From: a virus
Virus record (IMG/VR): IMGVR_UViG_3300025459_000012
Coordinates: 1-41,069 of that record
Direction: 5' to 3' (one strand)
Length of the DNA stretch: 41,069 nt
The notes beneath the pieces were generated by a model. The model saw only the letters and a list, made by a program, of their open reading frames with translations, made no database searches and was not told where the DNA came from. The position numbers and the translations under genes were made by a program. This document shows positions 13,307-21,568 of this stretch, piece after piece (position 1 is the first letter of the stretch; each line of letters opens with the position of its first letter).

Positions 13307-14812
13307 ATGAAACTGAACCGAAAGCTGGCGGGGGCGATAGTCGCCGTTGCCTTGGCCATCCCGGCCATTGCGTGGAGCGGCGGGTATTGGTCTAATCTGC
13401 CTATCGTTGGCTCGCCTTCATTCTGCGGTTCGTATGTGACCGGGACTGGTGGCCTAACTGGCATCACTGGACAGGGCCAAGGCTCGACTGGCGTGATCTG
13501 CGGCCAGACGATCCCGGCGGGTCCGCCCGCTTTGACTGGTCTCGAGCTGATCCCGGCCGATACGGGTCTTGCTGGCGGCGCGCCTCCTCAGACCGTGGAC
13601 ATTCCGGTTAGCCTGCTTGGCAGCTCAACCAATCGTCTCATCGGCGGCGATTTTACGACGAACCTCGCGCAGCGACTTAATACGACCAAGGGCATCGCGG
13701 CGCTAGCGAGCACGAGCCCCACGGCGGCGATCATCACCGCTGATCGTTGGTGGGTTATCGCCCCGGCTGCCGGCGTCACCACGACGATCGACAGCACGGC
13801 GGCCACAGCCGTTGTTCCCGGCTTAAACAATACGAAGGCGCTTCGTGTCGCTCGCACGGCTTCCGGCGCGGCTGGTATCGTTTGCGTTGGTCAGACCTTG
13901 GACAAGGCGGCTGCGGCTCCCCTTATCGGGAATAATGCGATATTCTCGTTCTATGAGGAAAACGGCTCCACTCAATCGGCGACCAACGGCAACATTACGG
14001 TCAACGTCGATTACACCTCGGCGGCTGATACGGCGGCCACTCAAGCCACTCTCGGCTTTGCTGGCGGCAACGGATCGCTGTTCGCGCTCGGCGACGTTGG
14101 ACTGGCCTCGGCTGGCCCGGCTAACATGACGAGAGCGGTTGCCGGCGTCATTCCTGGAACGACGGGAACCATATCTACCGCCGGAGTTGCGACGATCCCA
14201 GCTTCGACGACTTGGACGCGCTATGGCGTCTATGCGCCGATCCCGGTCAATATTCCGGGCACGACTACTCCTGTCACGGCGATTAGCGTTTCGATCTGTT
14301 GGACGCCGACTGTAACGACTGCAGTCGCGACCGACTATATCGAACTCGAAGGATTGCAGCTTGAGGCTAAACCTTCGACTGCGACCGCGAACTTGCCAAA
14401 TGGCGTGATCTCGCCGACGGGTTTCGTTGCGCGGGCGGCCCAGACGGAAGCTTCTTTGGAATACTTCTATTGGTATTTCAACTATGAGCAGCAATCCCTT
14501 GGCCTGACGGTCAATGGAAACTGCGCCAGCGTTACGACGAGCTTGTCAAACTGTGTCGTGACCTTCCCTGTGCCGATGCGCATCGTTCCGCTCGTGAAGT
14601 TTACGGATGGCTTCCAACTCTTTACGCAGGTTGCTCAAACGTCGCTCACTGCTGGCACGTCTCTTGGTTATTCAACGTCTCTGGCTTCCGTTGCGAATAA
14701 CACCGGGTTTCTGATGACGATGAGTGGAACGGTCGTGGTCGGCGCCAACGAATGGATGTCGCTTGGCACTTCGGGCGCGACTGGCATCATCTCGGCATCG
14801 GCGGAGCCATGA
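13307..14812 (+). CDS. Secreted tail-fibre-like protein with signal peptide
   Basis: 501 residues from ATG 13307 (GAAGGTG upstream; GTG 13298 also in frame). The N-terminus is a typical Sec signal: basic MKLNRKLAG, hydrophobic AIVAVALAIPAIA, likely cleavage after AIA or WSGG. The body is Thr/Ala/Gly-rich beta sequence. Residues near 350-390 (IELEGLQLEAKPSTATANLP, then ASLEYFYWYFNYEQQS) follow the pattern of C-terminal phage tail-fibre and carbohydrate-binding modules ('QLE-G-xx-T-x-F-x-x-R ... E-x-x-x-C-x-R-Y-Y'). A receptor-binding or decoration role is likely. A signal peptide on a virion protein is unusual. Confidence 0.6.
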   Translation: MKLNRKLAGAIVAVALAIPAIAWSGGYWSNLPIVGSPSFCGSYVTGTGGLTGITGQGQGSTGVICGQTIPAGPPALTGLELIPADTGLAGGAPPQTVDIPVSLLGSSTNRLIGGDFTTNLAQRLNTTKGIAALASTSPTAAIITADRWWVIAPAAGVTTTIDSTAATAVVPGLNNTKALRVARTASGAAGIVCVGQTLDKAAAAPLIGNNAIFSFYEENGSTQSATNGNITVNVDYTSAADTAATQATLGFAGGNGSLFALGDVGLASAGPANMTRAVAGVIPGTTGTISTAGVATIPASTTWTRYGVYAPIPVNIPGTTTPVTAISVSICWTPTVTTAVATDYIELEGLQLEAKPSTATANLPNGVISPTGFVARAAQTEASLEYFYWYFNYEQQSLGLTVNGNCASVTTSLSNCVVTFPVPMRIVPLVKFTDGFQLFTQVAQTSLTAGTSLGYSTSLASVANNTGFLMTMSGTVVVGANEWMSLGTSGATGIISASAEP

Positions 14813-15018
14813 TGAACGACGTTGTAGAATTCGCCATCGAGCATGAAGCGTGGAACGTCTACGCCCTTGCCGATGGCTCCAAACTGCGGATGCGGGTTGT
14901 CTTGACCCGCGTCGCTCGCGTTGGAACTCATCCTAATGGAGTTCCAGACTACAAATTTGATCATGCGGTGATGTGTCAGGTTGAGCCTGTCCAGACCGCC
15001 GAAGAGAAGGAAGCATGA
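14809..15018 (+). CDS. Small hypothetical protein
   Basis: 69 residues from ATG 14809, overlapping the previous stop. HEAWNVYALADGSKLRMRVV and HPNGVPDYKFDHAVMC suggest a small beta-rich fold. The pattern 'W-x-x-Y-x-L-x-D-G-x-x-L/I' followed by 'D/N-G-x-P-x-Y' recurs in small phage proteins next to terminase genes, of unknown function. Confidence 0.6.
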   Translation: MMNDVVEFAIEHEAWNVYALADGSKLRMRVVLTRVARVGTHPNGVPDYKFDHAVMCQVEPVQTAEEKEA

Positions 15019-15176
15019 CAATGCCTGGCAATATCAAATCCGTGAACGGAACTTCGATGGCCATGAATGGCGGCGGCGGCGCGCCGATGCAGAAGCCAAC
15101 GGCGACGGGCAATCCGTCGCCTGGCGGGACCAAGCCTCCAAAGCCGGCTGAAATTCCGGTGAAGATGCCTAAGTAG
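15015..15176 (+). CDS. Tiny Gly/Pro/Lys-rich protein
   Basis: 53 residues from ATG 15015 (ATGA overlap; GAGAAGGAAGC upstream). Low complexity, rich in Gly, Pro and Lys (NGGGGAPMQKPTATGNPSPG, GTKPPKPAEIPVKMPK). Probably disordered. One of several tiny basic proteins in the packaging/head module. Confidence 0.5.
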   Translation: MTMPGNIKSVNGTSMAMNGGGGAPMQKPTATGNPSPGGTKPPKPAEIPVKMPK

Positions 15177-15182
15177 GCTCGG

Positions 15183-16691
15183 ATGGGCGATATACTCAAA
15201 GACCTTGAAGCCTATGCGGATTCTGTTAAAAATGAGGCTTACATAGCTGGCCTCACGAATCAAGCGAAGGCCGAGCTAGACCGAATGCTCGGCCCGCAGC
15301 TCATAGGTCAATGTCAAGCATCGAAAATCGCGTCTCTCAGACAATGGGAGCCGCGCCTATATCAGCGCCATCTTTGGGATTATCTGGACGGGGGCGGAAC
15401 TCGCGCTTGCGTGATCTGGCATCGCCGCTCGGGCAAGGACGATGTAGCTCTAAATTGGGCGGCGCGGGCTGCTCATTTGAGGGTTGGGGAATACTGGCAT
15501 ATGTTGCCGGAGGCCGTACAGGGTCGCAAAGTCGTTTGGGACGCGGTTAGCCCTCATACGGGACGCAAGCGGGTTGATCAAGCGTTCCCGCTAGAAATGC
15601 GGGAGAAAACACGCGAACAAGACATGGTGATCCAATTCAAGAATGGGTCACTATGGCGGGTTGTTGGCTCCGACAATTACAACAGCCTCATGGGCGCGAC
15701 ACCTGTTGGTATTGTGTTCTCTGAATGGGCGCTGGCCGATCCGAATGCGTGGGCTTTTCTACGGCCTATTCTAATGGAAAACGGCGGGTGGGCGATCTTC
15801 ATAACGACGCCTCGCGGCAACAATCACGCCAAGACAACTCTCGACCTAGCTCGGCAGGAAGATGGATGGTTCGCCGAAGTCCTGTCGGCTGAAAAGACCG
15901 GCGTGTTTCGCGCGGAGCAGCTTGAGACCGAACTTAGGGAACTCCAGCATGATTATGGGCAGGAGGAAGGCTCGGCGCTATTCGAGCAAGAATACAATTG
16001 TTCGTTCGAGAGCGCGCTTGTTGGGGCCTATTATGGGGCTTACCTCATGCGTGCGACGAAAGAGGGGCGCATCGGCAATGTTCCGATCGACCGTGGGATA
16101 TTGGTTCATACGGCTTGGGATTTAGGCGTTTCGGATTCAACCGCGATCTGGTTCATTCAATGCGTCGGCAAAGAACGGCGATTGATTGATTATCATGAGG
16201 CTTCCGGCGTTGGTCTTGACGAATATGCGCGGGTTCTGGCTGAAAAGCAGAAGCAGTATGGCTGGATTTACGGGCTGCATTATTTCCCGCATGACATCGA
16301 GCACCGGGAGCTTGGGAACAAGGGACTTTCCCGCGTCGATACGCTGGCGAGCCTAGGCATCAAGGCGAAAGTGGTTCCGGCCTCGAATGTGAATGATGGC
16401 ATCAATGCCGTTCGCCGGATGCTCGATAGCACTTGGATCGATGAAAAGCGCTGCGAGCGCGGTTTGAATGCACTGCGGAACTACCAGCGGGCTTGGAACG
16501 ATAAACTCAAGATGTTCAGCGATGCTGCACTGCACAATTGGGCCAGCCATGGCGCGGACAGCCTCAGGACGTTTGCCTGTGGCCATCGTGAAGCGAAAGA
16601 GAAACCGCCGATGCGCCCACAAATGCCGAAGATGCCAAGTTATGCCTCAACTCCGCATGATCGGGGCGTCGGCTGGATGGGCCGTCACTAA
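15183..16691 (+). CDS. terL: Terminase large subunit
   Basis: 502 residues, near the P22 gp2 length (499). ATPase: Walker A-like HRRSGKDD (80-87), Walker B GIVFSEWA (176-183) with Glu181, coupling motif FITTPRGNNH (206-215). Nuclease half: HTAWDLGVSDSTAIW with the first catalytic Asp, YFPHDIEHRELG in the middle, and SHGADSLRTFA near the end, the usual C-terminal Asp motif. It would pump DNA into the prohead and cut it. It meets the portal gene by a one-base TAATG overlap. Confidence 0.92.
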   Translation: MGDILKDLEAYADSVKNEAYIAGLTNQAKAELDRMLGPQLIGQCQASKIASLRQWEPRLYQRHLWDYLDGGGTRACVIWHRRSGKDDVALNWAARAAHLRVGEYWHMLPEAVQGRKVVWDAVSPHTGRKRVDQAFPLEMREKTREQDMVIQFKNGSLWRVVGSDNYNSLMGATPVGIVFSEWALADPNAWAFLRPILMENGGWAIFITTPRGNNHAKTTLDLARQEDGWFAEVLSAEKTGVFRAEQLETELRELQHDYGQEEGSALFEQEYNCSFESALVGAYYGAYLMRATKEGRIGNVPIDRGILVHTAWDLGVSDSTAIWFIQCVGKERRLIDYHEASGVGLDEYARVLAEKQKQYGWIYGLHYFPHDIEHRELGNKGLSRVDTLASLGIKAKVVPASNVNDGINAVRRMLDSTWIDEKRCERGLNALRNYQRAWNDKLKMFSDAALHNWASHGADSLRTFACGHREAKEKPPMRPQMPKMPSYASTPHDRGVGWMGRH

Positions 16692-18877
16692 TGCTCTTTG
16701 GCACAGCCGACACTGATGCGCCAGCCAAGGGCGACGATGGCATTGTGCAAGAGGCCGTGGAGCGTTGGAAAGCCTGTCGGGAATGGCAGGGCACGGAAGA
16801 CGAGCGAACCCGTGAGGACATCAAGTTCGCGAATGGTGACGCTCGCAACGCTTGGCAATGGCCGACCAAAATTTATGAGGCGCGGACTTCGGACGGCAAC
16901 GATATGCCGTGTCTCACCATTAACAGCACCCGCGTTCACAATGATCTTATCATCAATACGCTGTCGAAGAATCGCTATGGGATTAAGGTTAGGCCGAGCG
17001 GCGGAAAGGCGAGTTATAAATCAGCCGAGATGATGCAGACGCTCATCCGACGGACTGAGTATATCTCCAAGGCAAGTTCACAATATCGCAAGGTAGCCGA
17101 GCAACAGGTCGATGGCGGAATTGGCTATATCATGATCGAGACGGCCTATGTGTCCGAGCGGTCATTTGACCAGGATATCTATTTGAAGTCATCACGCGAT
17201 CCAACGGCGGTTTATCTTGATCCATGGTGTTTGGAGCCCGATGGCTCGGATGCGAATTTCGGGTTTGTGTTCGAGAAATTGCCTCGCAAGGAATTCAACC
17301 GAAAATACAAGCAATACAAGGATAAAGTTGGAACGTCTCCGCTCGACAGCAACATGATTGACTGGCTTTCCGACAAGGAAGTCCTGCTTTGCAAATATTT
17401 CCGCAAGAACTCTAAAAATGATACGCTGGTTTCATACAAAGATGACACTGGCGACGAGATCGAGAAATTGGCTTCCGAAATAAAGGACGAAGCTGGGAAT
17501 GAACTATACAAAGTGCTGATCCAGGACATTAAAGACGGCAAGATTGATGGTCGGACTAGGAAAGTCAGAAACGATCAAGTCGAATGGTTTCTGATCGCTG
17601 GAGATACGGTCATTGATCGAGGTGATTGGGCTGGGAGATACATTCCGATTTGCCGTTGCGTGGGCCGCGAGGTCGTCATAAACGGAACGCTTGATCGAAA
17701 GGGCCATACCCGGCCAATGATCGATGCGCAACGGATGCTTAACTATAATGCATCCATGGCAGTTGAGATCGTCGCATTGCAGCCGAAAGCCAGCTATATG
17801 GCCCCGGCGCGTTCGATTGAAGGCCAAGAGCAATACAAGACCCTGAATATTGATGGGTTCCCTGTCATCCTATACAACGACATCGACGATGAGGCTCCAG
17901 AAGGTCTGCAAAAGATCGAAGCACCCGTTCGACAAGACCCGCCAAAGACCTCCGCTGCCCATGTTCAAGGCATGCAGGATGCCGAACGCCAGATGATGAT
18001 GATCTCTGGCCAGTTTCAAGCGCAGATGGGGGAGAATGACACCCAATCGGCGGCGTCGGGCAAGGCGATTAACGAACGCCAGCAGCAAGGCGATACCGCG
18101 ACCTACCATTTCCCGGAGCATCAAAGCGAGATGTTCCGTTATATCGGGGTGCAGCTGCTCGATCTCTATCCGAAGATTTACGACACCAAGCGAGCGCTTC
18201 ATGTGATCGGCGAGGATGGCGAGAAATTCTGGATTCAGATCGATCCGAGACAGCAAGACGCGGTAAGCGATTTGCAAGACGCCAAAGAAGACGAAGAGGC
18301 GATCCGGGTTTCGTTCAATCCTTCGCTTGGTCAGTTCGAATGTGTTTCTGATCCCGGGCCTGATTACGCGACGCAGCGTCAGGAGGCTTGGAACGCCACG
18401 TCAATGATTCTACAACAGAATATGCAGCTTACTGGCGTCATTGGCGACTTGCTGTTCAAGTATGGTGACTTCCCAGGCGCGGACAAAATCATGGAGCGTC
18501 TCCAAAAGGAAATCAAAGCGACAAAGCCTTACCTCTTTGACGAAACCGCCGAACCTCAGATGCAGGCTCTCCAACAGCAGATGCAGCGGTTGACGGCGCT
18601 CAATGCCGAGTTGATACAGAAACTCGCCGTGAAGGATTTGGCGCTCAAGGGTAAGGACGAACGTCGGGATATCGAGGCGAGCAATGCTGAGACGAAGCGT
18701 CTACAAGTGATGGTCGAGGCGCTTGCGAAAATTGCTCTGACGCCGGCGGATCGCGAACGCATGGAACATGAAATCGCCTTGCGGTCACATGATGCAACGC
18801 TTAATATGATTGTCCAAGCGAACCAAGCGGAAATATCGCAACAGGGTAATCCGCAAGACCAAGGAACCGGGCAATGA
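16691..18877 (+). CDS. Portal protein, P22 gp1 family
   Basis: 728 residues, like P22 gp1 (725). Recognised by NDMPCLTINSTRVHNDLIIN near residue 75, EQQVDGGIGYIMIETAY near 140, the DPTAVYLDPWCLEPDGSDAN stretch, and ISGQFQAQMGENDTQSAASG with KAINERQQQG, all typical of the P22-type portal. The last ~100 residues are a Gln-rich helical barrel-like region (QMQALQQQMQRLTALNAELI). Twelve copies would form the DNA channel at one capsid vertex. Placed directly after terL, as expected. Confidence 0.93.
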   Translation: MLFGTADTDAPAKGDDGIVQEAVERWKACREWQGTEDERTREDIKFANGDARNAWQWPTKIYEARTSDGNDMPCLTINSTRVHNDLIINTLSKNRYGIKVRPSGGKASYKSAEMMQTLIRRTEYISKASSQYRKVAEQQVDGGIGYIMIETAYVSERSFDQDIYLKSSRDPTAVYLDPWCLEPDGSDANFGFVFEKLPRKEFNRKYKQYKDKVGTSPLDSNMIDWLSDKEVLLCKYFRKNSKNDTLVSYKDDTGDEIEKLASEIKDEAGNELYKVLIQDIKDGKIDGRTRKVRNDQVEWFLIAGDTVIDRGDWAGRYIPICRCVGREVVINGTLDRKGHTRPMIDAQRMLNYNASMAVEIVALQPKASYMAPARSIEGQEQYKTLNIDGFPVILYNDIDDEAPEGLQKIEAPVRQDPPKTSAAHVQGMQDAERQMMMISGQFQAQMGENDTQSAASGKAINERQQQGDTATYHFPEHQSEMFRYIGVQLLDLYPKIYDTKRALHVIGEDGEKFWIQIDPRQQDAVSDLQDAKEDEEAIRVSFNPSLGQFECVSDPGPDYATQRQEAWNATSMILQQNMQLTGVIGDLLFKYGDFPGADKIMERLQKEIKATKPYLFDETAEPQMQALQQQMQRLTALNAELIQKLAVKDLALKGKDERRDIEASNAETKRLQVMVEALAKIALTPADRERMEHEIALRSHDATLNMIVQANQAEISQQGNPQDQGTGQ

Positions 18878-19017
18878 AGAATAAGAAGACCGGAAAACCA
18901 ATGTCCGCATCGTCCAGCGGGCCGCTTAAGCAAGGTTTGAAAAAAGGCGACGGCGCCCCGAAGGACAGCGTGGAGCCTAAACCTCGCAAAATGCCGACGA
19001 TGAGAGGCAATAAGTGA
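18874..19017 (+). CDS. Tiny Lys-rich protein
   Basis: 47 residues from ATG 18874 (ATGA overlap). Very basic (MKNKKTGKPM, PLKQGLKKGDGAPKDS, KPRKMPTMRGNK), disordered. A GAGAGG site at its 3' end serves the next gene. Could bind DNA or RNA or capsid; no evidence decides. Confidence 0.5.
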   Translation: MKNKKTGKPMSASSSGPLKQGLKKGDGAPKDSVEPKPRKMPTMRGNK

Positions 19018-19682
19018 GCGACGAAAACCACGTTGATTATCTTGGCGGAAAGAAGGAAATTCAGCTCGTTCGCCATGGAGCGACCAAATTAAACAACGAT
19101 GATGTTTCCGTTGATCGCATTAGAGGATGGAAGGATATTCCACTTTCAAGGGATGGAGCTCAAGAAGCTGAACGCCTTGGCTGGAAGATGGCGAATAGCA
19201 AGACGCCAAATTTCATTGTTTCGTCCGACCTAGAGCGAGCGCAGGAAACCGCTTGGATTATTTCGCGAATGAGTGGCGTGCCGATTAAGGAGATAACCAT
19301 CGATTTCCGCCCGTGGGATGTTGGATCATGGTCTGGAAAGCTGTCGAAAGATGCGATTCCCGTTCTCGCTGACTACGCGGAGCATCGCCCGGACGAGAAG
19401 ATCGACGGCGGCGAGAGCTTCAACCAGTTCAGGGCGCGGTTCTTTGGTGGCGTTGCCGCGATTATCGAGCGCGACGAGGGCGTTCCGGCGGTTGTGACGC
19501 ATCATCGCGGGGAGCGCCTTATCAAGGCGTGGATTAGCGCCGGCTGCCCTTATAACGGCGACATCGATATCAAGGAATTCAACAAGCGCGGCGAACCCAC
19601 AGGTGAGATTCAATTCTTGGAAGTGCCGATTAACAAGCTTCGAGAAGCGGCAACGACATTGGCGAAGGGCCTCAAGCCATGA
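19014..19682 (+). CDS. Histidine phosphatase family protein
   Basis: 222 residues from GTG 19014 (GTGA overlap, GAGAGG upstream). The phosphoglycerate mutase-like signature LVRHGAT (18-24, catalytic His21, Arg20), a second phosphate-pocket Arg75 in SSDLERAQETA, Glu134 in DGGESF, and VTHHRGER (161-168, His163) are all in place, so it should be an active phosphatase. The substrate is unknown. It lies between portal and scaffold, in the head-assembly operon, an unexpected place for a metabolic enzyme; it may act on host nucleotides or on a phosphorylated protein. Confidence 0.85.
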   Translation: MSDENHVDYLGGKKEIQLVRHGATKLNNDDVSVDRIRGWKDIPLSRDGAQEAERLGWKMANSKTPNFIVSSDLERAQETAWIISRMSGVPIKEITIDFRPWDVGSWSGKLSKDAIPVLADYAEHRPDEKIDGGESFNQFRARFFGGVAAIIERDEGVPAVVTHHRGERLIKAWISAGCPYNGDIDIKEFNKRGEPTGEIQFLEVPINKLREAATTLAKGLKP

Positions 19683-19813
19683 AGGCCAAGCCGAAGGATC
19701 AAAAGAAGCCTGATAAGGCTCCAAAGCCGTCGCTTTCGATGGAACAGATTGGCAAGCGGACGAAAGACATTCACGACGCGCTTCATGGCCGTTCAGTCAA
19801 AAAGGGCAGGTGA
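19679..19813 (+). CDS. Tiny Lys-rich protein
   Basis: 44 residues from ATG 19679 (ATGA overlap). Lys/Pro-rich start (MKAKPKDQKKPDKAPKPS), then a short helix (MEQIGKRTKDIHDALHG). No family recognised. Confidence 0.5.
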   Translation: MKAKPKDQKKPDKAPKPSLSMEQIGKRTKDIHDALHGRSVKKGR

Positions 19814-19814
19814 T

Positions 19815-19982
19815 ATGGCCAAGGGCGCTAAGAAGGTTGAGAAGGTCATGCACGAGTATAAGGAAGGCAAATTGCACTCGGGTTCGAAGAAAGGCCCCGA
19901 AGTCACCAATCCTAAGCAGGCTGTCGCGATAGCGTTGTCAGAAGCACGGAAGGCGGGCGCGAAAATCCCGAAACGCAAATGA
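19815..19982 (+). CDS. DUF6496-like small basic protein
   Basis: 55 residues from ATG 19815 (GGGCAGGTGAT upstream). MHEYKEGKLHSGSKKGPEV (12-30) followed by QAVAIALSEARKAG (34-47) is the DUF6496 pattern, a family of small basic proteins found in phages and bacteria with unknown function. The length matches the family. Coupled to the next gene by ATGA. Confidence 0.75.
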   Translation: MAKGAKKVEKVMHEYKEGKLHSGSKKGPEVTNPKQAVAIALSEARKAGAKIPKRK

Positions 19983-20146
19983 AATCTGCAAAGTTCGAAG
20001 GCTCCCCAAAAGACAAGCGCGACGACGTTAAGAACGCCAAGAAGTATGGAATGACGCTGGCGCGGTATCAGCGGAGCGACATCGACAAGAAAAACGATGC
20101 GATCGGGCAGAAAAAGTTGGATGCCAAGATGGACAAGCGAAAATGA
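19979..20146 (+). CDS. Tiny basic protein
   Basis: 55 residues from ATG 19979 (ATGA overlap on both sides). Charged (KFEGSPKDKRDDVKNAKKYG, then MTLARYQRSDIDKKNDA), rich in Lys and Asp, likely helical. 'S-P-K-D-x-x-x-D-x-x-x-A-x-x-x-G-M-T-x-x-x-Y' recalls small proteins that accompany DUF6496 genes in phages. Confidence 0.55.
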   Translation: MKSAKFEGSPKDKRDDVKNAKKYGMTLARYQRSDIDKKNDAIGQKKLDAKMDKRK

Positions 20147-20595
20147 GCTACATCGAAATCAATGGCGAGCAAATCTCCACCAAGGAAGCCGCCGAGCTGG
20201 TGAAAATGCTCTGCAACGATGCCAAGCAGTTTGCCGGCGAGTTCTATGGCTTGGAGCGCAGCCCAAAATTCCGCGCTAACTGGCCGAATGAATACGACTT
20301 CGCCGATGCGAACTGGAAAACCTTCGTCGAACCGACGCGGATGCTATATGCCGCGCGTTTGGCTGATCCCAAGACGCCCCCGGCGGACGCCCGCAAGATG
20401 CACTTGGCGCTTGTTCTGCAAGCTATGATGGCGGCAGGTCAAGAGAAAGACAACCGGCTCCAGATTTTTCCGGATTCGCAACAGTTCGTCGGCGACCGTC
20501 GAGAGAACCAGAAAATCATCGAGAAATTCGGCACGCGGCAGAATTTGCGGGCTGGTCTCATGAACAGCGCGGCTCGTGTCGCGCGTATGCACTAA
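20143..20595 (+). CDS. Hypothetical head-module protein
   Basis: 150 residues from ATG 20143. Begins with MSYIEINGEQISTKEAAELV, followed by an aromatic-rich stretch (YDFADANWKTFVEPTRMLYA) and helices. No family recognised. Its place between the basic proteins and the scaffold suggests a part in head assembly. Confidence 0.6.
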   Translation: MSYIEINGEQISTKEAAELVKMLCNDAKQFAGEFYGLERSPKFRANWPNEYDFADANWKTFVEPTRMLYAARLADPKTPPADARKMHLALVLQAMMAAGQEKDNRLQIFPDSQQFVGDRRENQKIIEKFGTRQNLRAGLMNSAARVARMH

Positions 20596-20605
20596 CGGAG
20601 AACTT

Positions 20606-21403
20606 ATGACCGACGAACAAACCGTTGATCCGGCAGTCCAAGCTGCTGAGAATGCGAGCGTTGCCGCAGCAGCGTCTACGGAAACGCCCGTTGTCGAACC
20701 GATTGTCGAACAACCGCCTGCGCCGGCGGCGGCACCCCAAAAGAGCCCGTGGTATCTTCAACGCATCGCCGAAGAAAGTGCCAAACGTCAACAGGAAGCC
20801 ACCCGCGCCGCTGATCTTGAGCGCCGACTAGCTGATGCGGAGGCTTTGGCCGCGCGATTGCAGACCGCGAGGGAAGGCAACGCTGGCGATAGACAGCCAA
20901 TCCAGCCCGCTCCGCAAAATGACGCGCAGCATCGCGCGGAAATTCAGCAGGAAGCCACTCGCCAGCGGTTCTATGAGGATACGGTCGAAGTTCGCAGCCG
21001 TGGGCTATCGCAATTCGGCGGCTCATTCAACGAAACACTAGGCATTCTCTCCGCCGTCGGCGCGACATCTGACGATTTTGTCGCGGATGTTATCGCCTTC
21101 GACAAGCAGAATGCTCACACCATCCTCGACCAGATCGCTAAAGACCCGGAGAAGGCCGCCGCGCTCGCTCAGATGACCTCCCGCCAACGCATCGCCGAGA
21201 TCGCCCGTATGACCATCAAGCCAGCCGAATCCGCTCTTGCCGCCGCTCCCGCGCCGCGTCAAGTTAGCAGGGCGCCAGCTCCGCCGCCGCCGGTCCAGAC
21301 CAACGCGAAGAAGGTATTGACCGATTATTCGGATGAGATGTCCGATGAAGAGTTCACCGCGCTGTTTAACGAACGCGCGAAAATGCGCTCGGCGAGACGG
21401 TAA
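20606..21403 (+). CDS. Scaffolding protein (P22 gp8 position), C-terminus possibly replaced
   Basis: 265 residues from ATG 20606 (GGAG 5 bases upstream); P22 gp8 has 303. Ala/Pro/Glu-rich disordered start, long charged helix (RQQEATRAADLERRLADAEA), Pro-rich linker near 220, and a helical basic C-terminus (DEEFTALFNERAKMRSARR), the composition of a scaffold whose last helix binds coat protein. Placed right before the coat gene. Its end, YSDEMSDEEFTAL and then FNERAKMRSARR (21326-21403), is repeated downstream as YSDDMDDDQFTAL and AERLAEFNERMKIRSARR with one extra base in between (21781-21877). Confidence 0.7.
   Translation: MTDEQTVDPAVQAAENASVAAAASTETPVVEPIVEQPPAPAAAPQKSPWYLQRIAEESAKRQQEATRAADLERRLADAEALAARLQTAREGNAGDRQPIQPAPQNDAQHRAEIQQEATRQRFYEDTVEVRSRGLSQFGGSFNETLGILSAVGATSDDFVADVIAFDKQNAHTILDQIAKDPEKAAALAQMTSRQRIAEIARMTIKPAESALAAAPAPRQVSRAPAPPPPVQTNAKKVLTDYSDEMSDEEFTALFNERAKMRSARR
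21386..21403 (+). repeat. Direct repeat, copy 1 (18 bp) at scaffold gene end
   Basis: CGCTCGGCGAGACGGTAA; identical copy at 21860-21877, 474 bases downstream. Codes for the last residues RSARR and the stop in both frames used. Confidence 0.9.
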
Positions 21404-21407
21404 TGTC

Positions 21408-21551
21408 GTGATTGATAATTTTGAAGATCACTCAGTCCCGCGCTTTGAGCCTTCCGATCTCTTGCTTCGCCTCGTGGCCGCAATTCGCGCAAACAGTTTC
21501 GGTGAACTGAAGATCATTATTCACAATGATTCCTTCTCTTCGTCGGCGTGA
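21408..21551 (+). CDS. Small acidic hypothetical protein, GTG start
   Basis: 47 residues from GTG 21408, just after the scaffold stop. Sequence NFEDHSVPRFEPSDLLLRLV and AAIRANSFGELKIIIHNDS looks like a small folded domain. There is no strong ribosome site and no known family. Part of the inserted segment. Confidence 0.35.
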   Translation: MIDNFEDHSVPRFEPSDLLLRLVAAIRANSFGELKIIIHNDSFSSSA

Positions 21552-21568
21552 GGAGAACAGAGGAAGCG

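Noticed and set aside
13823-14494. 223-codon Arg/Ser-rich - strand frame
   Set aside because: Low-complexity shadow of the secreted fibre-like gene.
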